Source of the DNA: Domibacillus enclensis
Lineage (GTDB): Bacteria; Bacillota; Bacilli; Bacillales; Domibacillaceae
Reading direction: 5' to 3'
Length of the DNA stretch: 64,000 bases
Assembly (NCBI RefSeq): GCF_900156125.1
Contig: NZ_FTLX01000003.1
Location: 248,001 to 312,000 of the forward strand
In this document: positions 52,704-64,000 of the stretch, piece by piece
How the letters are laid out: each line of letters starts with the position of its first letter
Position numbering within the stretch: the stretch's first letter is position 1
The notes under the pieces: model-generated
Databases searched by the model: none
The model's input: the letters and a program-made list of their open reading frames with translations, nothing else
What the model was told of the DNA's origin: nothing
Position numbers and translations under genes: made by a program

Positions 52704-53584
52704 TGGCTATTACTGCACAAATGGTAAAAGAACTTCGTGAAAAAACAGGCGCAGGCATGATGGACTGCAAAAAAGCACTTGTTGAAACAGATGGTAACCT
52801 TGATCAGGCGATCGACTATCTTCGTGAAAAAGGAATCGCTAAAGCAGCGAAAAAATCAGACCGTATTGCGGCTGAAGGAACAACGTATATCGCCAGCGAA
52901 GGCAATACAGCTGTTCTTCTTGAAGTAAACGCAGAAACAGATTTCGTTGCGAAAAACGAAAACTTCCAGGTGCTTGTAAAAGAAATTGCGGCGCAACTTT
53001 TGGCAAACAAACCAGCTTCTGTTGAAGAAGCATTAACACAAACGATGGAAAACGGCAAAACAGTTGATACGTATATCAACGAAGCGATTTCAAAAATCGG
53101 TGAGAAGCTAACACTTCGTCGTTTTGAAATCCGTACAAAGGGAGACAACGATGCATTCGGCGAATACCTTCACATGGGCGGACGCATCGGCGTTTTAGCA
53201 ATTGTTGAAGGCACAACAGACGCAGCAGCAGCGAAAGATGTTGCTATGCATGCAGCTGCCCTAAACCCTAAATATGTATCACGTGACCAAGTTTCTGAAG
53301 ACGAAGTAGAGCGTGAGCGTAAAGTATTGACAGAGCAGGCGCTTAACGAAGGCAAGCCTGAAAATATCGTAGCAAAAATGGTTGAAGGCCGCCTTGGCAA
53401 ATTCTTTGAAGAAGTATGTATTTTGGATCAAAGCTTTGTAAAAGATCCAGATCAAAAAGTGCGTCAATTCCTAGAGTCTAAAGGTGCTACATTAACGGAG
53501 TTTGTTCGTTATGAAGTGGGCGAAGGCTTGGAGAAACGCCAGGATAACTTTGCAGAAGAAGTTATGAGCCAAGTGAAAAAATAA
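52703..53584 (+). CDS. tsf: Elongation factor Ts
   Basis: 293 residues, the same length as in B. subtilis. EF-Ts exchanges GDP for GTP on EF-Tu. An N-terminal UBA-like domain (about 1-45, [19 protein letters not shown]) is followed by the signature [15 protein letters not shown] (about 75-89), where Asp and Phe contact EF-Tu, and the core subdomains. It lies between rpsB and pyrH. Confidence 0.98.
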   Translation: MAITAQMVKELREKTGAGMMDCKKALVETDGNLDQAIDYLREKGIAKAAKKSDRIAAEGTTYIASEGNTAVLLEVNAETDFVAKNENFQVLVKEIAAQLLANKPASVEEALTQTMENGKTVDTYINEAISKIGEKLTLRRFEIRTKGDNDAFGEYLHMGGRIGVLAIVEGTTDAAAAKDVAMHAAALNPKYVSRDQVSEDEVERERKVLTEQALNEGKPENIVAKMVEGRLGKFFEEVCILDQSFVKDPDQKVRQFLESKGATLTEFVRYEVGEGLEKRQDNFAEEVMSQVKK

Positions 53585-53620
53585 TGATTCCGTATCCGCC
53601 AGCCGGAAAGGAATAAGTGG

Positions 53621-53648
53621 AATCCCTTACCGCTTCTGGTGAGGGATT
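53621..53648 (+). promoter_or_regulatory. Hairpin between tsf and pyrH without a clear T tract
   Basis: AATCCCTTACC pairs with GGTGAGGGATT (one G-U) around GCTTCT. Only TC follows, so termination should be weak; it may be an mRNA processing or stability element ahead of pyrH. Confidence 0.5.
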
Positions 53649-53675
53649 TCATGTACATTACAGATGGAGGTCTAC

Positions 53676-54398
53676 ATGAGCCAGCCAAAGTATAAACGTG
53701 TCGTATTAAAATTAAGTGGTGAAGCATTAGCGGGCGAAGCCGGATTTGGAATCAACCCAACGGTTATTCAATCAGTCGCCGAGCAGGTGAAAGAAGTAAG
53801 CGAGCTAGGTGTGGAAGTAGCTGTTGTTGTGGGCGGCGGCAATATTTGGCGCGGGAAAATCGGAAGTGAAATGGGCATGGACCGTGCAACAGCTGATTAC
53901 ATGGGCATGCTCGCAACGGTCATGAACTCTATGGCCCTGCAGGACAGCCTCGAGCAGGTTGGCATTGAAACACGTGTGCAGACTTCGATTGAAATGCGGC
54001 AAATTGCGGAGCCGTACATCCGCCGTCGTGCCATTCGTCACTTAGAAAAAGGCCGTGTGGTCATTTTTGCAGCAGGTACTGGGAATCCGTACTTTTCTAC
54101 AGATACAACGGCGGCCCTGCGTGCTGCTGAAATTGAAGCAGAAGTCATTTTAATGGCGAAAAACAATGTAGACGGTGTTTACAGTGCAGATCCGAAGTTA
54201 GATAAAGAGGCAGTGAAGTACGCAGAGCTTTCCTACTTGGATGTGATTAAAGAAGGATTGGCTGTAATGGATTCAACCGCTTCTTCCTTATGTATGGACA
54301 ACGACATTCCTTTAGTGGTGTTTTCTGTCACAGAAAAAGGAAACATTAAGCGTGTTGTATTAGGTGAAAATATCGGAACAACCGTAAGGGGGAAATAA
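53676..54398 (+). CDS. pyrH: UMP kinase
   Basis: 240 residues from the ATG at 53676 behind GATGGAGG (a TTG-like earlier start at 53664 overlaps that site). UMP kinase makes UDP for RNA and cell-wall precursors. The amino-acid-kinase fold shows [13 protein letters not shown] (about 9-21), [11 protein letters not shown] (about 51-61) and the [20 protein letters not shown] segment (about 130-149). In B. subtilis it is essential and allosterically activated by GTP. It ends 2 bp before frr. Confidence 0.98.
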   Translation: MSQPKYKRVVLKLSGEALAGEAGFGINPTVIQSVAEQVKEVSELGVEVAVVVGGGNIWRGKIGSEMGMDRATADYMGMLATVMNSMALQDSLEQVGIETRVQTSIEMRQIAEPYIRRRAIRHLEKGRVVIFAAGTGNPYFSTDTTAALRAAEIEAEVILMAKNNVDGVYSADPKLDKEAVKYAELSYLDVIKEGLAVMDSTASSLCMDNDIPLVVFSVTEKGNIKRVVLGENIGTTVRGK

Positions 54399-54400
54399 TC

Positions 54401-54958
54401 GTGTCTCAAGAAATTATGAACCAGTCCAAAGAGAGAATGGAGAAAGCAATCGGAGCGTTTAACCGGGAACTGGCATCCATTCGTGCCGGACGCGCAAACG
54501 CCAGTGTTCTAGACCGTATTACGATCGACTATTACGGCGCACCAACACCGGTTAACCAGCTTGCTTCTATCAATATTCCAGAAGCTCGTCTCCTTGTGAT
54601 CACACCTTATGACAAATCATCTATGAGCGATATTGAAAAAGCGCTGCTGAAATCGGATTTAGGCTTAACGCCGTCCAATGATGGATCCGTTATTCGCTTA
54701 AACTTCCCTGCTTTAACAGAAGAGCGACGCAAAGAACTGGCAAAGCTCGTTAAAAAAGAAGCAGAAGATGCGAAAGTGGCCATTCGCAATATTCGCCGTG
54801 ATACAAATGACGATTTGAAAAAAAGCGAGAAAAATGGCGATCTGACTGAAGACGATCTTCGCGGCTACACAGAAGATGTTCAAAAACAGACGGACGACTA
54901 TATCCGAAAAGTGGACGAGATTGCCAAGGAAAAAGAACAAGAGATTATGGAAGTGTAA
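54401..54958 (+). CDS. frr: Ribosome recycling factor
   Basis: 185 residues, GTG start. RRF splits the post-termination ribosome with EF-G. The three-helix-bundle sequence is typical ([16 protein letters not shown], about 26-41; [20 protein letters not shown], about 104-123). It is coupled to pyrH and followed by a strong terminator. Confidence 0.98.
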   Translation: MSQEIMNQSKERMEKAIGAFNRELASIRAGRANASVLDRITIDYYGAPTPVNQLASINIPEARLLVITPYDKSSMSDIEKALLKSDLGLTPSNDGSVIRLNFPALTEERRKELAKLVKKEAEDAKVAIRNIRRDTNDDLKKSEKNGDLTEDDLRGYTEDVQKQTDDYIRKVDEIAKEKEQEIMEV

Positions 54959-54961
54959 AAA

Positions 54962-54997
54962 AGAAACCCTCTTGCCCGCAGGAGGGTTTCTTTTTTT
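54962..54997 (+). terminator. Intrinsic terminator after frr
   Basis: AGAAACCCTC pairs with GAGGGTTTCT around a ~10-nt loop, followed by seven T. It ends the pyrH-frr transcript. Confidence 0.85.
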
Positions 54998-55014
54998 GGA
55001 TATTATCGCTCCGG

Positions 55015-55045
55015 TTACGACGCATAGCTGCATGTATGGTAAAAT
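55015..55045 (+). promoter_or_regulatory. Extended -10 promoter for uppS-cdsA-dxr-rasP-proS
   Basis: TTACGA at 55015-55020, a 19-bp spacer and TAAAAT at 55040-55045 preceded by TGG (extended -10). The weak -35 and long spacer are offset by the extended -10. It is the only likely promoter in the frr-uppS gap. Confidence 0.45.
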
Positions 55046-55076
55046 AAGTTGGAAGAAGCGATATGGGGGATTTTGC

Positions 55077-55841
55077 ATGGCACAAAAACAGTGGTTCTGG
55101 CAGTCGAAAGGGACAGGAGAAGTGGTCATCTCAGACGAATGTATTCCTGTACATATTGCCATCATAATGGATGGAAACGGACGCTGGGCAAAAAAAAGAG
55201 CGTTGCCCCGAATCGCCGGGCACAACGAGGGCATGAAAAAGGTTCGTGAAATTACCAGAACAGCCAACCGTCTTGGCGTGAAGGTATTAACCCTTTATGC
55301 TTTTTCGACAGAAAATTGGAAGCGTCCAAAAATAGAAGTCGATTTCTTAATGAAATTGCCGGAAGAATTTTTATCTACATTTTTACCGGAACTAATGGAA
55401 GAAAACGTGCGGGTCGAAATGATTGGTGACATGGAGCAGCTGCCTGGCCACACAAAACGGGCCGTTCAAAACGCCATCGATCAAACGGCTTCAAATGACG
55501 GACTTATTTTAAATTTCGCCTTAAATTATGGAAGCAGAAACGAGCTCGTACAAGCTGTGCGTTCGATGGCAGCCGACGTAAAGGCAGGCCGTTTGAGTGA
55601 TCAGGATATAACAGATGAAACGGTGTCACAATATTTAATGACCAGCCATCTACCTGAGCCGGATCTGCTCATTCGAACAAGCGGTGAACACCGCCTGAGT
55701 AACTTTATGCTCTGGCAGCTTGCTTATACAGAGTTTTTCTTTACGGATGTCCTGTGGCCGGATTTCTCTGAGAAGCATCTTTTAGAAGCAGTGGCTTCTT
55801 ATCAAAAAAGATCAAGGCGGTTTGGCGGTTTATCGCAATGA
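55077..55841 (+). CDS. uppS: Undecaprenyl diphosphate synthase
   Basis: 254 residues from the ATG at 55077 behind ATGGGGGA (the frame is open further up, across the frr terminator). UppS makes the C55 lipid carrier for peptidoglycan and teichoic acids. The catalytic Asp lies in IAIIMDGNGRWAKKR (about 28-42), and RTSGEHRLSNFMLWQLAYTE (about 199-218) is the substrate-binding signature. It forms a lipid/cell-envelope cluster with cdsA, dxr and rasP. Confidence 0.97.
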   Translation: MAQKQWFWQSKGTGEVVISDECIPVHIAIIMDGNGRWAKKRALPRIAGHNEGMKKVREITRTANRLGVKVLTLYAFSTENWKRPKIEVDFLMKLPEEFLSTFLPELMEENVRVEMIGDMEQLPGHTKRAVQNAIDQTASNDGLILNFALNYGSRNELVQAVRSMAADVKAGRLSDQDITDETVSQYLMTSHLPEPDLLIRTSGEHRLSNFMLWQLAYTEFFFTDVLWPDFSEKHLLEAVASYQKRSRRFGGLSQ

Positions 55842-55863
55842 AAACGGTGGAGGATTATTTATC

Positions 55864-56652
55864 ATGAAGCAAAGAATCATCACAGGAATGATTGCGGCAG
55901 CCGCATTTTTGCCAATCGTTTTAATCGGCGGTTTGCCTTTTCTCATTCTTGTTTATTTGATGAGCGCAGTTGCTGTAATAGAAGCGCTAAAAATGAAAGG
56001 CATATCGGCTCTATCGTTTCCCGGCATGCTATCGGTTTTGCTCTCATTTGTTGTTGCGGCTCCTCAGCGCAACGGGGTAGACTGGCAGCTTTTCGGCATG
56101 GAAAAAGTGGATCTCCTTGTGTTATTTATTCTTCTTTTTCTCGTTAATACAGTAATGACAAAAAATCATTTTACATTTGATGATGCGGCCTATTGTATTT
56201 TACTTCCTTTATATATTGGATTTGGCTTTCATTATTTACTTGAAACAAGAGAAGCCGGCGTCATGTTTGTCTTTTTTGCGCTTATTTTAACGTGGGCAAC
56301 GGATTCGGGCGCTTACTTCATCGGCCGTTCATTTGGGAAAAAAAAGCTCTGGCCGGAGATCAGCCCGAATAAAACAACAGCGGGCTTTTACGGAGGTATT
56401 GGTTCAGCTGTCGCTACGGCGCTGATCTTTTTATTTATTCTTGACTTCGGGGCGCCAGCCTGGTGGGTACTGTTATCAGCGGCCGTGCTTTCCGTTGCAG
56501 GACAGATTGGTGATTTAGCTGAATCAGCACTAAAGCGCCATTACAATGTAAAAGACTCAGGCAAATTATTGCCGGGCCACGGCGGCATTTTAGACCGGAC
56601 AGACAGCTGGCTGTTTGTCTTCCCGCTGCTTCACGTGCTTCAACTATTGTAA
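55864..56652 (+). CDS. cdsA: Phosphatidate cytidylyltransferase
   Basis: 262 residues from the ATG at 55864, beginning MKQRIITGMIAAA. CdsA makes CDP-diacylglycerol, the precursor of the major phospholipids. About eight membrane helices; the family signature SALKRHYNVKDSGKLLPGHG (about 220-239) is intact. The GGAGG site is 11 nt from the start, somewhat long. It lies 22 bp after uppS. Confidence 0.96.
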   Translation: MKQRIITGMIAAAAFLPIVLIGGLPFLILVYLMSAVAVIEALKMKGISALSFPGMLSVLLSFVVAAPQRNGVDWQLFGMEKVDLLVLFILLFLVNTVMTKNHFTFDDAAYCILLPLYIGFGFHYLLETREAGVMFVFFALILTWATDSGAYFIGRSFGKKKLWPEISPNKTTAGFYGGIGSAVATALIFLFILDFGAPAWWVLLSAAVLSVAGQIGDLAESALKRHYNVKDSGKLLPGHGGILDRTDSWLFVFPLLHVLQLL

Positions 56653-56664
56653 GGGGATGATGTA

Positions 56665-57810
56665 TTGAAAACGATCAATTTGTTAGGGGCCACTGGATCG
56701 ATCGGGCTGCAGACACTGGATATTATCCGCAATCATCCAGCGTCTTTCCGGTTATCTTCTTTTTCCGCTGGGCGACAGGAAAAAGCCGCTGAAGCGATTA
56801 TTCGCGAATTTAAGCCGAAGCTTGTATCCGTTGTGGAAAAAGAAACAGCTGAGCGACTGCAGCTGTCGTATCCCGATGTAAAAGTCCTGTATGGGAAAGA
56901 CGGGCTTGAAGCGGTTGCGGTGGACGGAGCGGCAGATACGCTTGTGAACGCCGTGATTGGAAGCGTTGGGCTTGAACCGACGCTTAAAGCCATCGAAGCG
57001 GGAAAAAACATCGCCATTGCGAACAAGGAAACACTCGTAACAGCGGGCCATATTGTGACAGAAGCGGCCCAAAAAGCCGGTGTTGAATTGCTGCCGGTCG
57101 ACAGTGAGCATTCGGCAATCTTTCAAAGCCTGCAAGGTGAAAAGGCCAAAAACATCAGCCGTCTCATTTTAACGGCTTCAGGCGGCAGCTTTCGCGACAG
57201 AAAAAGAGAAGAGCTGCAGGACGTCACAGTGGAAGAAACATTAAATCATCCAAACTGGTCAATGGGAGCGAAAATTACGGTTGATTCTGCTACAATGATG
57301 AATAAGGGGCTTGAGGTGATTGAAGCTCACTGGCTGTTTAACTTGCCTTATGAACAAATCGATGTCTTGCTTCATCGCGAAAGCATTATTCATTCAATGG
57401 TCGAGTTTCATGACCGGTCTGTTATGGCACAGCTTGGGTCGCCAGATATGCGTGTTCCCATTCAATACGCCTTGACGTGGCCGGACCGGCTGCCGCTTCA
57501 GGGTACGAAGCAGCTGGACCTGGCAGAGATCGGCCAGCTTCATTTTCAAAAAATGGACTTCGGCCGTTATCGAATGCTTCATCTTGCATATGAAGCAGGA
57601 AAAACAGGCGGCACAATGCCGGCTGTGATGAATGCGGCAAACGAAGAAGCCGTTGCCGCTTTTCTCGACCGGAAGTTATCATTTCTTCAAATTGAAGAAG
57701 CGGTTGAACGGGCAATGGAAAACCATACGTCTATTGCAGCGCCAGACCTCGGAGCAATTTTAGAAGCAGATTTACAGGCAAGAGCAACAGTACGCTCACT
57801 TTTACGATAA
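56665..57810 (+). CDS. dxr: 1-deoxy-D-xylulose 5-phosphate reductoisomerase
   Basis: 381 residues, TTG start behind AAGGGGATG. It commits DXP to the MEP isoprenoid pathway, which feeds UppS. NADPH-binding GATGSIGLQ (about 8-16), metal-site [11 protein letters not shown] (about 147-157) and the [20 protein letters not shown] segment (about 197-216) are all present. The length matches B. subtilis Dxr (383). Confidence 0.97.
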   Translation: MKTINLLGATGSIGLQTLDIIRNHPASFRLSSFSAGRQEKAAEAIIREFKPKLVSVVEKETAERLQLSYPDVKVLYGKDGLEAVAVDGAADTLVNAVIGSVGLEPTLKAIEAGKNIAIANKETLVTAGHIVTEAAQKAGVELLPVDSEHSAIFQSLQGEKAKNISRLILTASGGSFRDRKREELQDVTVEETLNHPNWSMGAKITVDSATMMNKGLEVIEAHWLFNLPYEQIDVLLHRESIIHSMVEFHDRSVMAQLGSPDMRVPIQYALTWPDRLPLQGTKQLDLAEIGQLHFQKMDFGRYRMLHLAYEAGKTGGTMPAVMNAANEEAVAAFLDRKLSFLQIEEAVERAMENHTSIAAPDLGAILEADLQARATVRSLLR

Positions 57811-57827
57811 AAGGTGGTTAGACTTAC

Positions 57828-59087
57828 TTGAATACAGTGATAGCGTTTATCGTTATATTTGGATCGCTTGTGTTTTTTCATGAATTGGGCCACTACCTTT
57901 TTGCCAAGCGCGCGGGCATTTTATGCCGGGAATTTGCGATTGGCATGGGACCGAAAGTGTTTGCACATAAAAAAGGGGAAACAGTGTGGACATTCCGGCT
58001 GCTTCCAATTGGCGGCTACGTGAGAATGGCCGGAGAAGACCCTGAAATGACCGAACTAAAAGCCGGTCAGCGAATTGGCGTTGTGTTCAACGAACAAGGA
58101 GAAGCGGTTAATCTTATCGTGAATGGAAGAGATCGCTTTAAGGATGCCAGAGTCATTGAAATTGAACGTGCGGATCTAGAGCATGAGTTGTCGATTACAG
58201 GATATGAAGAAGGCGAAGAAAACGCAACAACATTTCGGGTCCATCGCGAAGCTTTAATGACTGAAAACCAGCTGAGCACACAGATCGCGCCGTACGATAG
58301 ACAATTCAACTCCAAAACACTTCCGCAGCGGGCGATGGCTATTTTTGCAGGCCCATTGTTTAACTTTATTTTGGCACTGATCATTTTCGTCGTTCTGGCG
58401 ATGATACAAGGAATTCCAACGAATGAACCGAGCCTCGGTGAAGTGATCAACGAAGGGGCTGCCGTGGAAGCCGGTTTGAAGGAAGGGGACCGTGTCGTTT
58501 CGATTAATGGGAACAGCATGAACTCCTGGGAAGAAATTGTCACGGTTATTCAACAAAGCCCCGGCGAAGAATTGACGTTTGAGATTGACCGGGATGGAGA
58601 ACAGCTGACAGTTCCAGTGACGCCGACCACTGAAGAAGCAGAAGGCAAAGCATTTGGGCGGATCGGTGTGTACAGCCCATTTGAACATTCTATTTTAGGC
58701 GCATTCACGTATGGAGCGAAGGAAGTTTACAATTGGACAAAGCTTATTTTTGAAGTGCTGGGCACGATTTTGACTGGCCAGTTCTCCATAGATGATTTGT
58801 CCGGACCGGTCGGGATTTATGTATCAACGGACACTGTTGCACAATCAGGTATTTTAAATCTGGCAAAATGGGCAGGGGTATTGAGTATTAATCTCGGCAT
58901 TATGAACTTGCTTCCGCTTCCTGCGCTGGATGGCGGGCGCCTTATGTTCTTTCTTTACGAAGCGGTCCGTGGCAAGCCTGTGGACCGGCAAATGGAAGGC
59001 ATGGTTCATTTTGTTGGATTTGCTCTTTTAATGCTGCTGATGATTGTCGTTACATGGAATGATATTCAGCGATTCTTTTTACAATAA
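57828..59087 (+). CDS. rasP: Intramembrane zinc metalloprotease RasP (RseP, site-2 protease)
   Basis: 419 residues, TTG start behind AAAGGTGG. RasP cuts transmembrane remnants of anti-sigma factors (RsiW), signal peptides and FtsL. The zinc motif is HELGH (His18) in the first membrane helix; a PDZ domain (about 190-280; GLKEGDRVVSINGNSMNSW) lies in the extracytoplasmic loop; and the third zinc ligand Asp is in LPLPALDGGRLMFF (about 362-375). About four membrane helices. Confidence 0.97.
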   Translation: MNTVIAFIVIFGSLVFFHELGHYLFAKRAGILCREFAIGMGPKVFAHKKGETVWTFRLLPIGGYVRMAGEDPEMTELKAGQRIGVVFNEQGEAVNLIVNGRDRFKDARVIEIERADLEHELSITGYEEGEENATTFRVHREALMTENQLSTQIAPYDRQFNSKTLPQRAMAIFAGPLFNFILALIIFVVLAMIQGIPTNEPSLGEVINEGAAVEAGLKEGDRVVSINGNSMNSWEEIVTVIQQSPGEELTFEIDRDGEQLTVPVTPTTEEAEGKAFGRIGVYSPFEHSILGAFTYGAKEVYNWTKLIFEVLGTILTGQFSIDDLSGPVGIYVSTDTVAQSGILNLAKWAGVLSINLGIMNLLPLPALDGGRLMFFLYEAVRGKPVDRQMEGMVHFVGFALLMLLMIVVTWNDIQRFFLQ

Positions 59088-59119
59088 CTTTCATATTATT
59101 TTAGTCGAGGTGCGATTGA

Positions 59120-60826
<1,707 letters not shown>

Positions 60827-60831
60827 AATGA

Positions 60832-60868
60832 AAAAGGATGACCGGCTACGGCCGCTCATCCTTTTCTG
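60832..60868 (+). terminator. Intrinsic terminator after proS
   Basis: AAAAGGATGA (60832-60841) pairs with TCATCCTTTT (60856-60865), and GGC/GCC extends the stem past a C-G mismatch. The right arm itself supplies the T tract. Confidence 0.8.
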
Positions 60869-60885
60869 TGTAAGGAGGAATTCAA

Positions 60886-63800
60886 ATGAAGGAAGAAGGA
60901 TCAAGCGGGCGCAGCCGTTTTTTGATATTGCTTGACCAGCTTCGGCTGAAAGAAGATGCCGTTGTTCGCCATTTTGATCAAACGGAAATAAAGAAACTGA
61001 CCGTATTAAAGCAGGAGAAAAAGTGGCATTTTGTTTTTTCCGCGCCAGCGCTTATTCCGTGCAGCGTCATTGTGAGGTTTGCTGATGCGTTAACGAGCAC
61101 CTTTTCTCCATTTGCGTCTGTGACGTTTTCAATCGAAATAGAAGACCGGACGTGTACGCCGGATTATATTACAGACTACTGGTCTTATTGTGTCCGCCAG
61201 CTTGATGGAATTGCACCTCCGCTCTTAGCTGCGCTGAATAATCAAAAACCGGAGGTGTCAGGAACAAAGTTTGTCATTCGGACACAAAATGAAATGGAAG
61301 GCATGGCGCTGAAAAACAAATATGGCCGCCGCATTTGTGATGTATATGAGAGCCTGGGCTTTCCGCCGCTCACATTTGATATTCAGCTTTCTGAAAAAGA
61401 ACAAAACGATGACTACGAAAAGTTTTTAGAAGAAAAGCGTCAGGAAGATGCAGAGCGAGCACGGCAAGCTGTGATTGATATGCAAAACCGGGCGAAGGAC
61501 CAGGACACGGCTTCAGAAGATTCCGGCCCTGTCACAATCGGCTACACGATTAAGCCGGATGCCGAATTTAAAAAGCTGGAAGAAATTATGGATGAAGAGC
61601 GCCGCATTGCGTCTGAAGGCTTTATATTCGATGCAGAAACGAAAGAGCTGCGCAGCGGACGAACGCTATTAACATTCAAAATCACTGATTATACGGATTC
61701 ATTAATGGTGAAGATGTTTTCGCGGGATAAAGAAGACGCCGCGACATTTAACCGGGTGAAAAAAGGCATGTGGGTTCGCGTTCGCGGCTCTGTGCAAAAT
61801 GATACATTCGTGCGTGATCTTGTGATGATCGCCAATGATATTAATGAAATTCGGTCGCCTATGCGTGAAGACACAGCGGAGAAAAAACGGGTAGAGCTTC
61901 ACCTGCACTCCCCGATGAGCCAGATGGACGCCGTTTCCTCCGTTAGTGCACTTGTCAGCCAGGCGAAAAAATGGGGTCATTCGGCGATTGCGATTACCGA
62001 TCATGCGGTTGCGCAATCCTTTCCTGAAGCATACAGTGCCGGTAAGAAAAATGGCGTGAAAATTTTATATGGAATGGAAGCCAACCTTGTGGATGACGGC
62101 GTGCCGATTGCGTACGAAGATGCGGACCGGGAGCTTGCGACTGAAACATACGTTGTGTTTGACGTTGAAACGACCGGCCTTTCTGCTGTGTATGACACGA
62201 TCATTGAGCTCGCGGCAGTGAAAATAAAAGATGGCGATATTATTGACCGGTTTGAACGGTTTGCCAATCCGCATCATCCTCTTTCTGCGACAACGATTGA
62301 ATTAACGGGCATCACAGACGAAATGGTCCGGGATGCGCCAGATGTAGATGAAGCGCTTCGGGATTTCAAGGAATGGGCGGGGGATGACATTCTTGTTGCC
62401 CATAATGCTTCGTTTGATATGGGCTTTATTCAAACAGGCTATGAAAAATACGGAATTGGCCGAACCGCAAGTCCCGTTATTGATACGCTTGAATTAGCCC
62501 GGCTGCTTTACCCGGATATGAAAAACCACCGCTTGAATACGCTCGCGAAAAAATTCGATGTAGAATTAACGCAGCATCACCGTGCGATCTATGATGCAGA
62601 AGCAACGGGCTATATTTTATTGAAGCTGCTAAAGGACGCTGAGGAAAAAGGCATTAAAAAGCATAATGAGTTCAACAATTATATGGGTGAAGGCGGAGCA
62701 TACAAACGGGCCCGGCCTTACCATTGCACGATTCTGGCTCAAAATGCAGAAGGACTGAAAAACTTATTTAAGCTTGTATCGCTTTCGCATATCAATTATT
62801 TTTACCGCGTGCCGCGCATTCCGCGATCGGTTTTGCAAAAGCACCGTACGGGTCTTTTGATCGGCTCCGGCTGCAATAAAGGGGAAGTATTCGAAGCGAT
62901 GATGCAAAAAGGAATGGACGAAGCGCGCAGAGCGGCAGAATTTTATGATTATCTGGAAGTGCAGCCGAAAGCGGTGTACGCTCCGTTAATTGATATGGAG
63001 CTTGTCCGCGATGAAGCTGGAATGGAAGACATTATCGGGAACATTCTTAAAGTGGGAGACGAGCAGAAGAAGCTCGTTGTCGCAACCGGAAATGTTCACT
63101 ATTTAAACGAAGAAGATAAAATTTACCGTCACATTTTAATTTCATCTATGGGCGGCGCGAACCCATTAAACCGGCAGACGCTTCCGGATGTGCATTTCCG
63201 CTCAACAGATGAAATGCTGGATGCTTTCGCGTTTTTAGGAAAAGAAAAAGCGCATGAGATTGTGGTCGAGAACACGAACAAAATCGCTGATATGATTGAA
63301 GACGTGAAGCCGATCAAGGATGATTTGTATACGCCGAAAATCGAAGGCGCCGACGAAGAAATGCGGGAAATGAGCTATGGCATGGCGAGAAGAATTTACG
63401 GCGATGAGCTGCCGGAAATCGTCGAAGCACGGCTGGAAAAAGAATTAAAAAGCATCATCGGCCACGGGTTTGCGGTTATTTACTTGATTTCGCACAAGCT
63501 CGTGAAAAAATCGCTCGATGATGGCTACCTCGTCGGTTCACGGGGGTCGGTCGGTTCTTCCTTTGTCGCTACGATGACTGAAATTACGGAAGTGAATCCA
63601 CTGCCGCCGCATTACGTTTGTCCGGAATGCAAAAAATCAGAGTTCTTCGATGACGGGTCGGTCGGCTCAGGATTTGATCTGCCGGATAAAGACTGTCCGG
63701 ACTGTGACATTCCGTTTAGAAAAGACGGGCACGATATACCATTTGAAACGTTTCTTGGCTTTAAAGGAGACAAAGTGCCGGATATTGATTTGAACTTCTC

Positions 63801-64000
63801 CGGTGAATATCAGCCGCGTGCGCACAACTACACGAAGGAATTGTTCGGGGAAGAGTATGTATTCCGTGCGGGAACAATTGGCACGGTGGCAGAAAAAACA
63901 GCCTATGGCTACGTGAAAAAGTATGCGGAAGAATACACGAAGCAATACCGGAGCGCGGAGGTAGACCGACTCGTGTCAGGCTGCACCGGGGTCAAGCGAA
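60886..64000 (+). CDS. polC: DNA polymerase III PolC-type alpha subunit (3' truncated by window edge)
   Basis: The ATG at 60886 follows TAAGGAGG; the frame stays open to base 64000, about 1038 residues of an expected ~1437. PolC is the main replicative polymerase of low-GC Gram-positives. Visible in order: an N-terminal DnaX-binding region, an OB-fold domain (about 230-330), PHP domain (His339 in ELHLHSPMS), an inserted DnaQ-type 3'-5' exonuclease (Asp426/Glu428 in [19 protein letters not shown] near 505), the rest of PHP, a zinc-binding CPEC...CPDC pair (about 907-945), and the start of the palm with catalytic [11 protein letters not shown] near 965. The second catalytic parts and C terminus lie outside. 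Confidence 0.98.
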   Translation, partial: MKEEGSSGRSRFLILLDQLRLKEDAVVRHFDQTEIKKLTVLKQEKKWHFVFSAPALIPCSVIVRFADALTSTFSPFASVTFSIEIEDRTCTPDYITDYWSYCVRQLDGIAPPLLAALNNQKPEVSGTKFVIRTQNEMEGMALKNKYGRRICDVYESLGFPPLTFDIQLSEKEQNDDYEKFLEEKRQEDAERARQAVIDMQNRAKDQDTASEDSGPVTIGYTIKPDAEFKKLEEIMDEERRIASEGFIFDAETKELRSGRTLLTFKITDYTDSLMVKMFSRDKEDAATFNRVKKGMWVRVRGSVQNDTFVRDLVMIANDINEIRSPMREDTAEKKRVELHLHSPMSQMDAVSSVSALVSQAKKWGHSAIAITDHAVAQSFPEAYSAGKKNGVKILYGMEANLVDDGVPIAYEDADRELATETYVVFDVETTGLSAVYDTIIELAAVKIKDGDIIDRFERFANPHHPLSATTIELTGITDEMVRDAPDVDEALRDFKEWAGDDILVAHNASFDMGFIQTGYEKYGIGRTASPVIDTLELARLLYPDMKNHRLNTLAKKFDVELTQHHRAIYDAEATGYILLKLLKDAEEKGIKKHNEFNNYMGEGGAYKRARPYHCTILAQNAEGLKNLFKLVSLSHINYFYRVPRIPRSVLQKHRTGLLIGSGCNKGEVFEAMMQKGMDEARRAAEFYDYLEVQPKAVYAPLIDMELVRDEAGMEDIIGNILKVGDEQKKLVVATGNVHYLNEEDKIYRHILISSMGGANPLNRQTLPDVHFRSTDEMLDAFAFLGKEKAHEIVVENTNKIADMIEDVKPIKDDLYTPKIEGADEEMREMSYGMARRIYGDELPEIVEARLEKELKSIIGHGFAVIYLISHKLVKKSLDDGYLVGSRGSVGSSFVATMTEITEVNPLPPHYVCPECKKSEFFDDGSVGSGFDLPDKDCPDCDIPFRKDGHDIPFETFLGFKGDKVPDIDLNFSGEYQPRAHNYTKELFGEEYVFRAGTIGTVAEKTAYGYVKKYAEEYTKQYRSAEVDRLVSGCTGVKR

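Overview
The window is a chromosomal segment of a Bacillaceae bacterium, a Bacillus or close relative. Gene content and order match the Bacillus subtilis block smc-ftsY-ffh through fla/che to polC almost gene for gene. Shine-Dalgarno sites are strong, GTG and TTG starts are frequent, sigma-A type promoters have 17 bp spacers, and every recognised gene lies on the plus strand. The exact genus cannot be set from the sequence alone. I saw no tRNA, rRNA, insertion sequence, prophage or CRISPR array.

Layout. (1) 1-9780: chromosome organisation, SRP and ribosome/RNA maturation genes: smc (5' end outside the window), ftsY, ylxM, ffh, rpsP, ylqD, rimM, trmD, rplS with an L19-type leader, lepB and rbgA. 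The small KH-domain gene ylqC (khpA), which B. subtilis has after rpsP, is absent here; a perfect 15-bp terminator hairpin stands in its place. (2) 9830-18125: rnhB, the orphan flagellar-export-like pair ylqG-ylqH, sucCD, dprA and topA. (3) 18126-18856: the largest non-coding gap, with a terminator, GC-rich hairpins and a 12-bp palindrome ahead of trmFO. (4) 18857-23897: trmFO, xerC, hslV, hslU, codY. (5) 24134-49979: the fla/che operon, 31 tightly packed genes for the rod, MS ring, C ring, export gate, hook, FlhF/FlhG and chemotaxis (CheY, B, A, W, C, D). (6) 49985-51692: a terminator and a separate promoter in front of sigD, then a small conserved-looking gene and swrB. (7) 51699-64000: rpsB, tsf, pyrH, frr, uppS, cdsA, dxr, rasP, proS and the first three quarters of polC.

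How the parts work together. FtsY and Ffh deliver membrane proteins, including those of the flagellum. CodY, at the end of the hsl operon, sits just upstream of fla/che. FliF/G/M/Y build the rotor, FliZ(O)/P/Q/R and FlhA/B with FliH/I/J form the export machine, FliK/FlgD/FlgE build the hook, and SigD then activates late genes located elsewhere.

There is no obvious novel multi-gene system. The most interesting signals are regulatory: a swrD start whose Shine-Dalgarno is separated from the ATG by a 20-nt hairpin that would restore normal spacing when folded; a terminator plus promoter that isolates sigD from fla/che; the loss of ylqC from its usual place; a promoter embedded in a terminator between trmFO and xerC; and the structured topA-trmFO gap.
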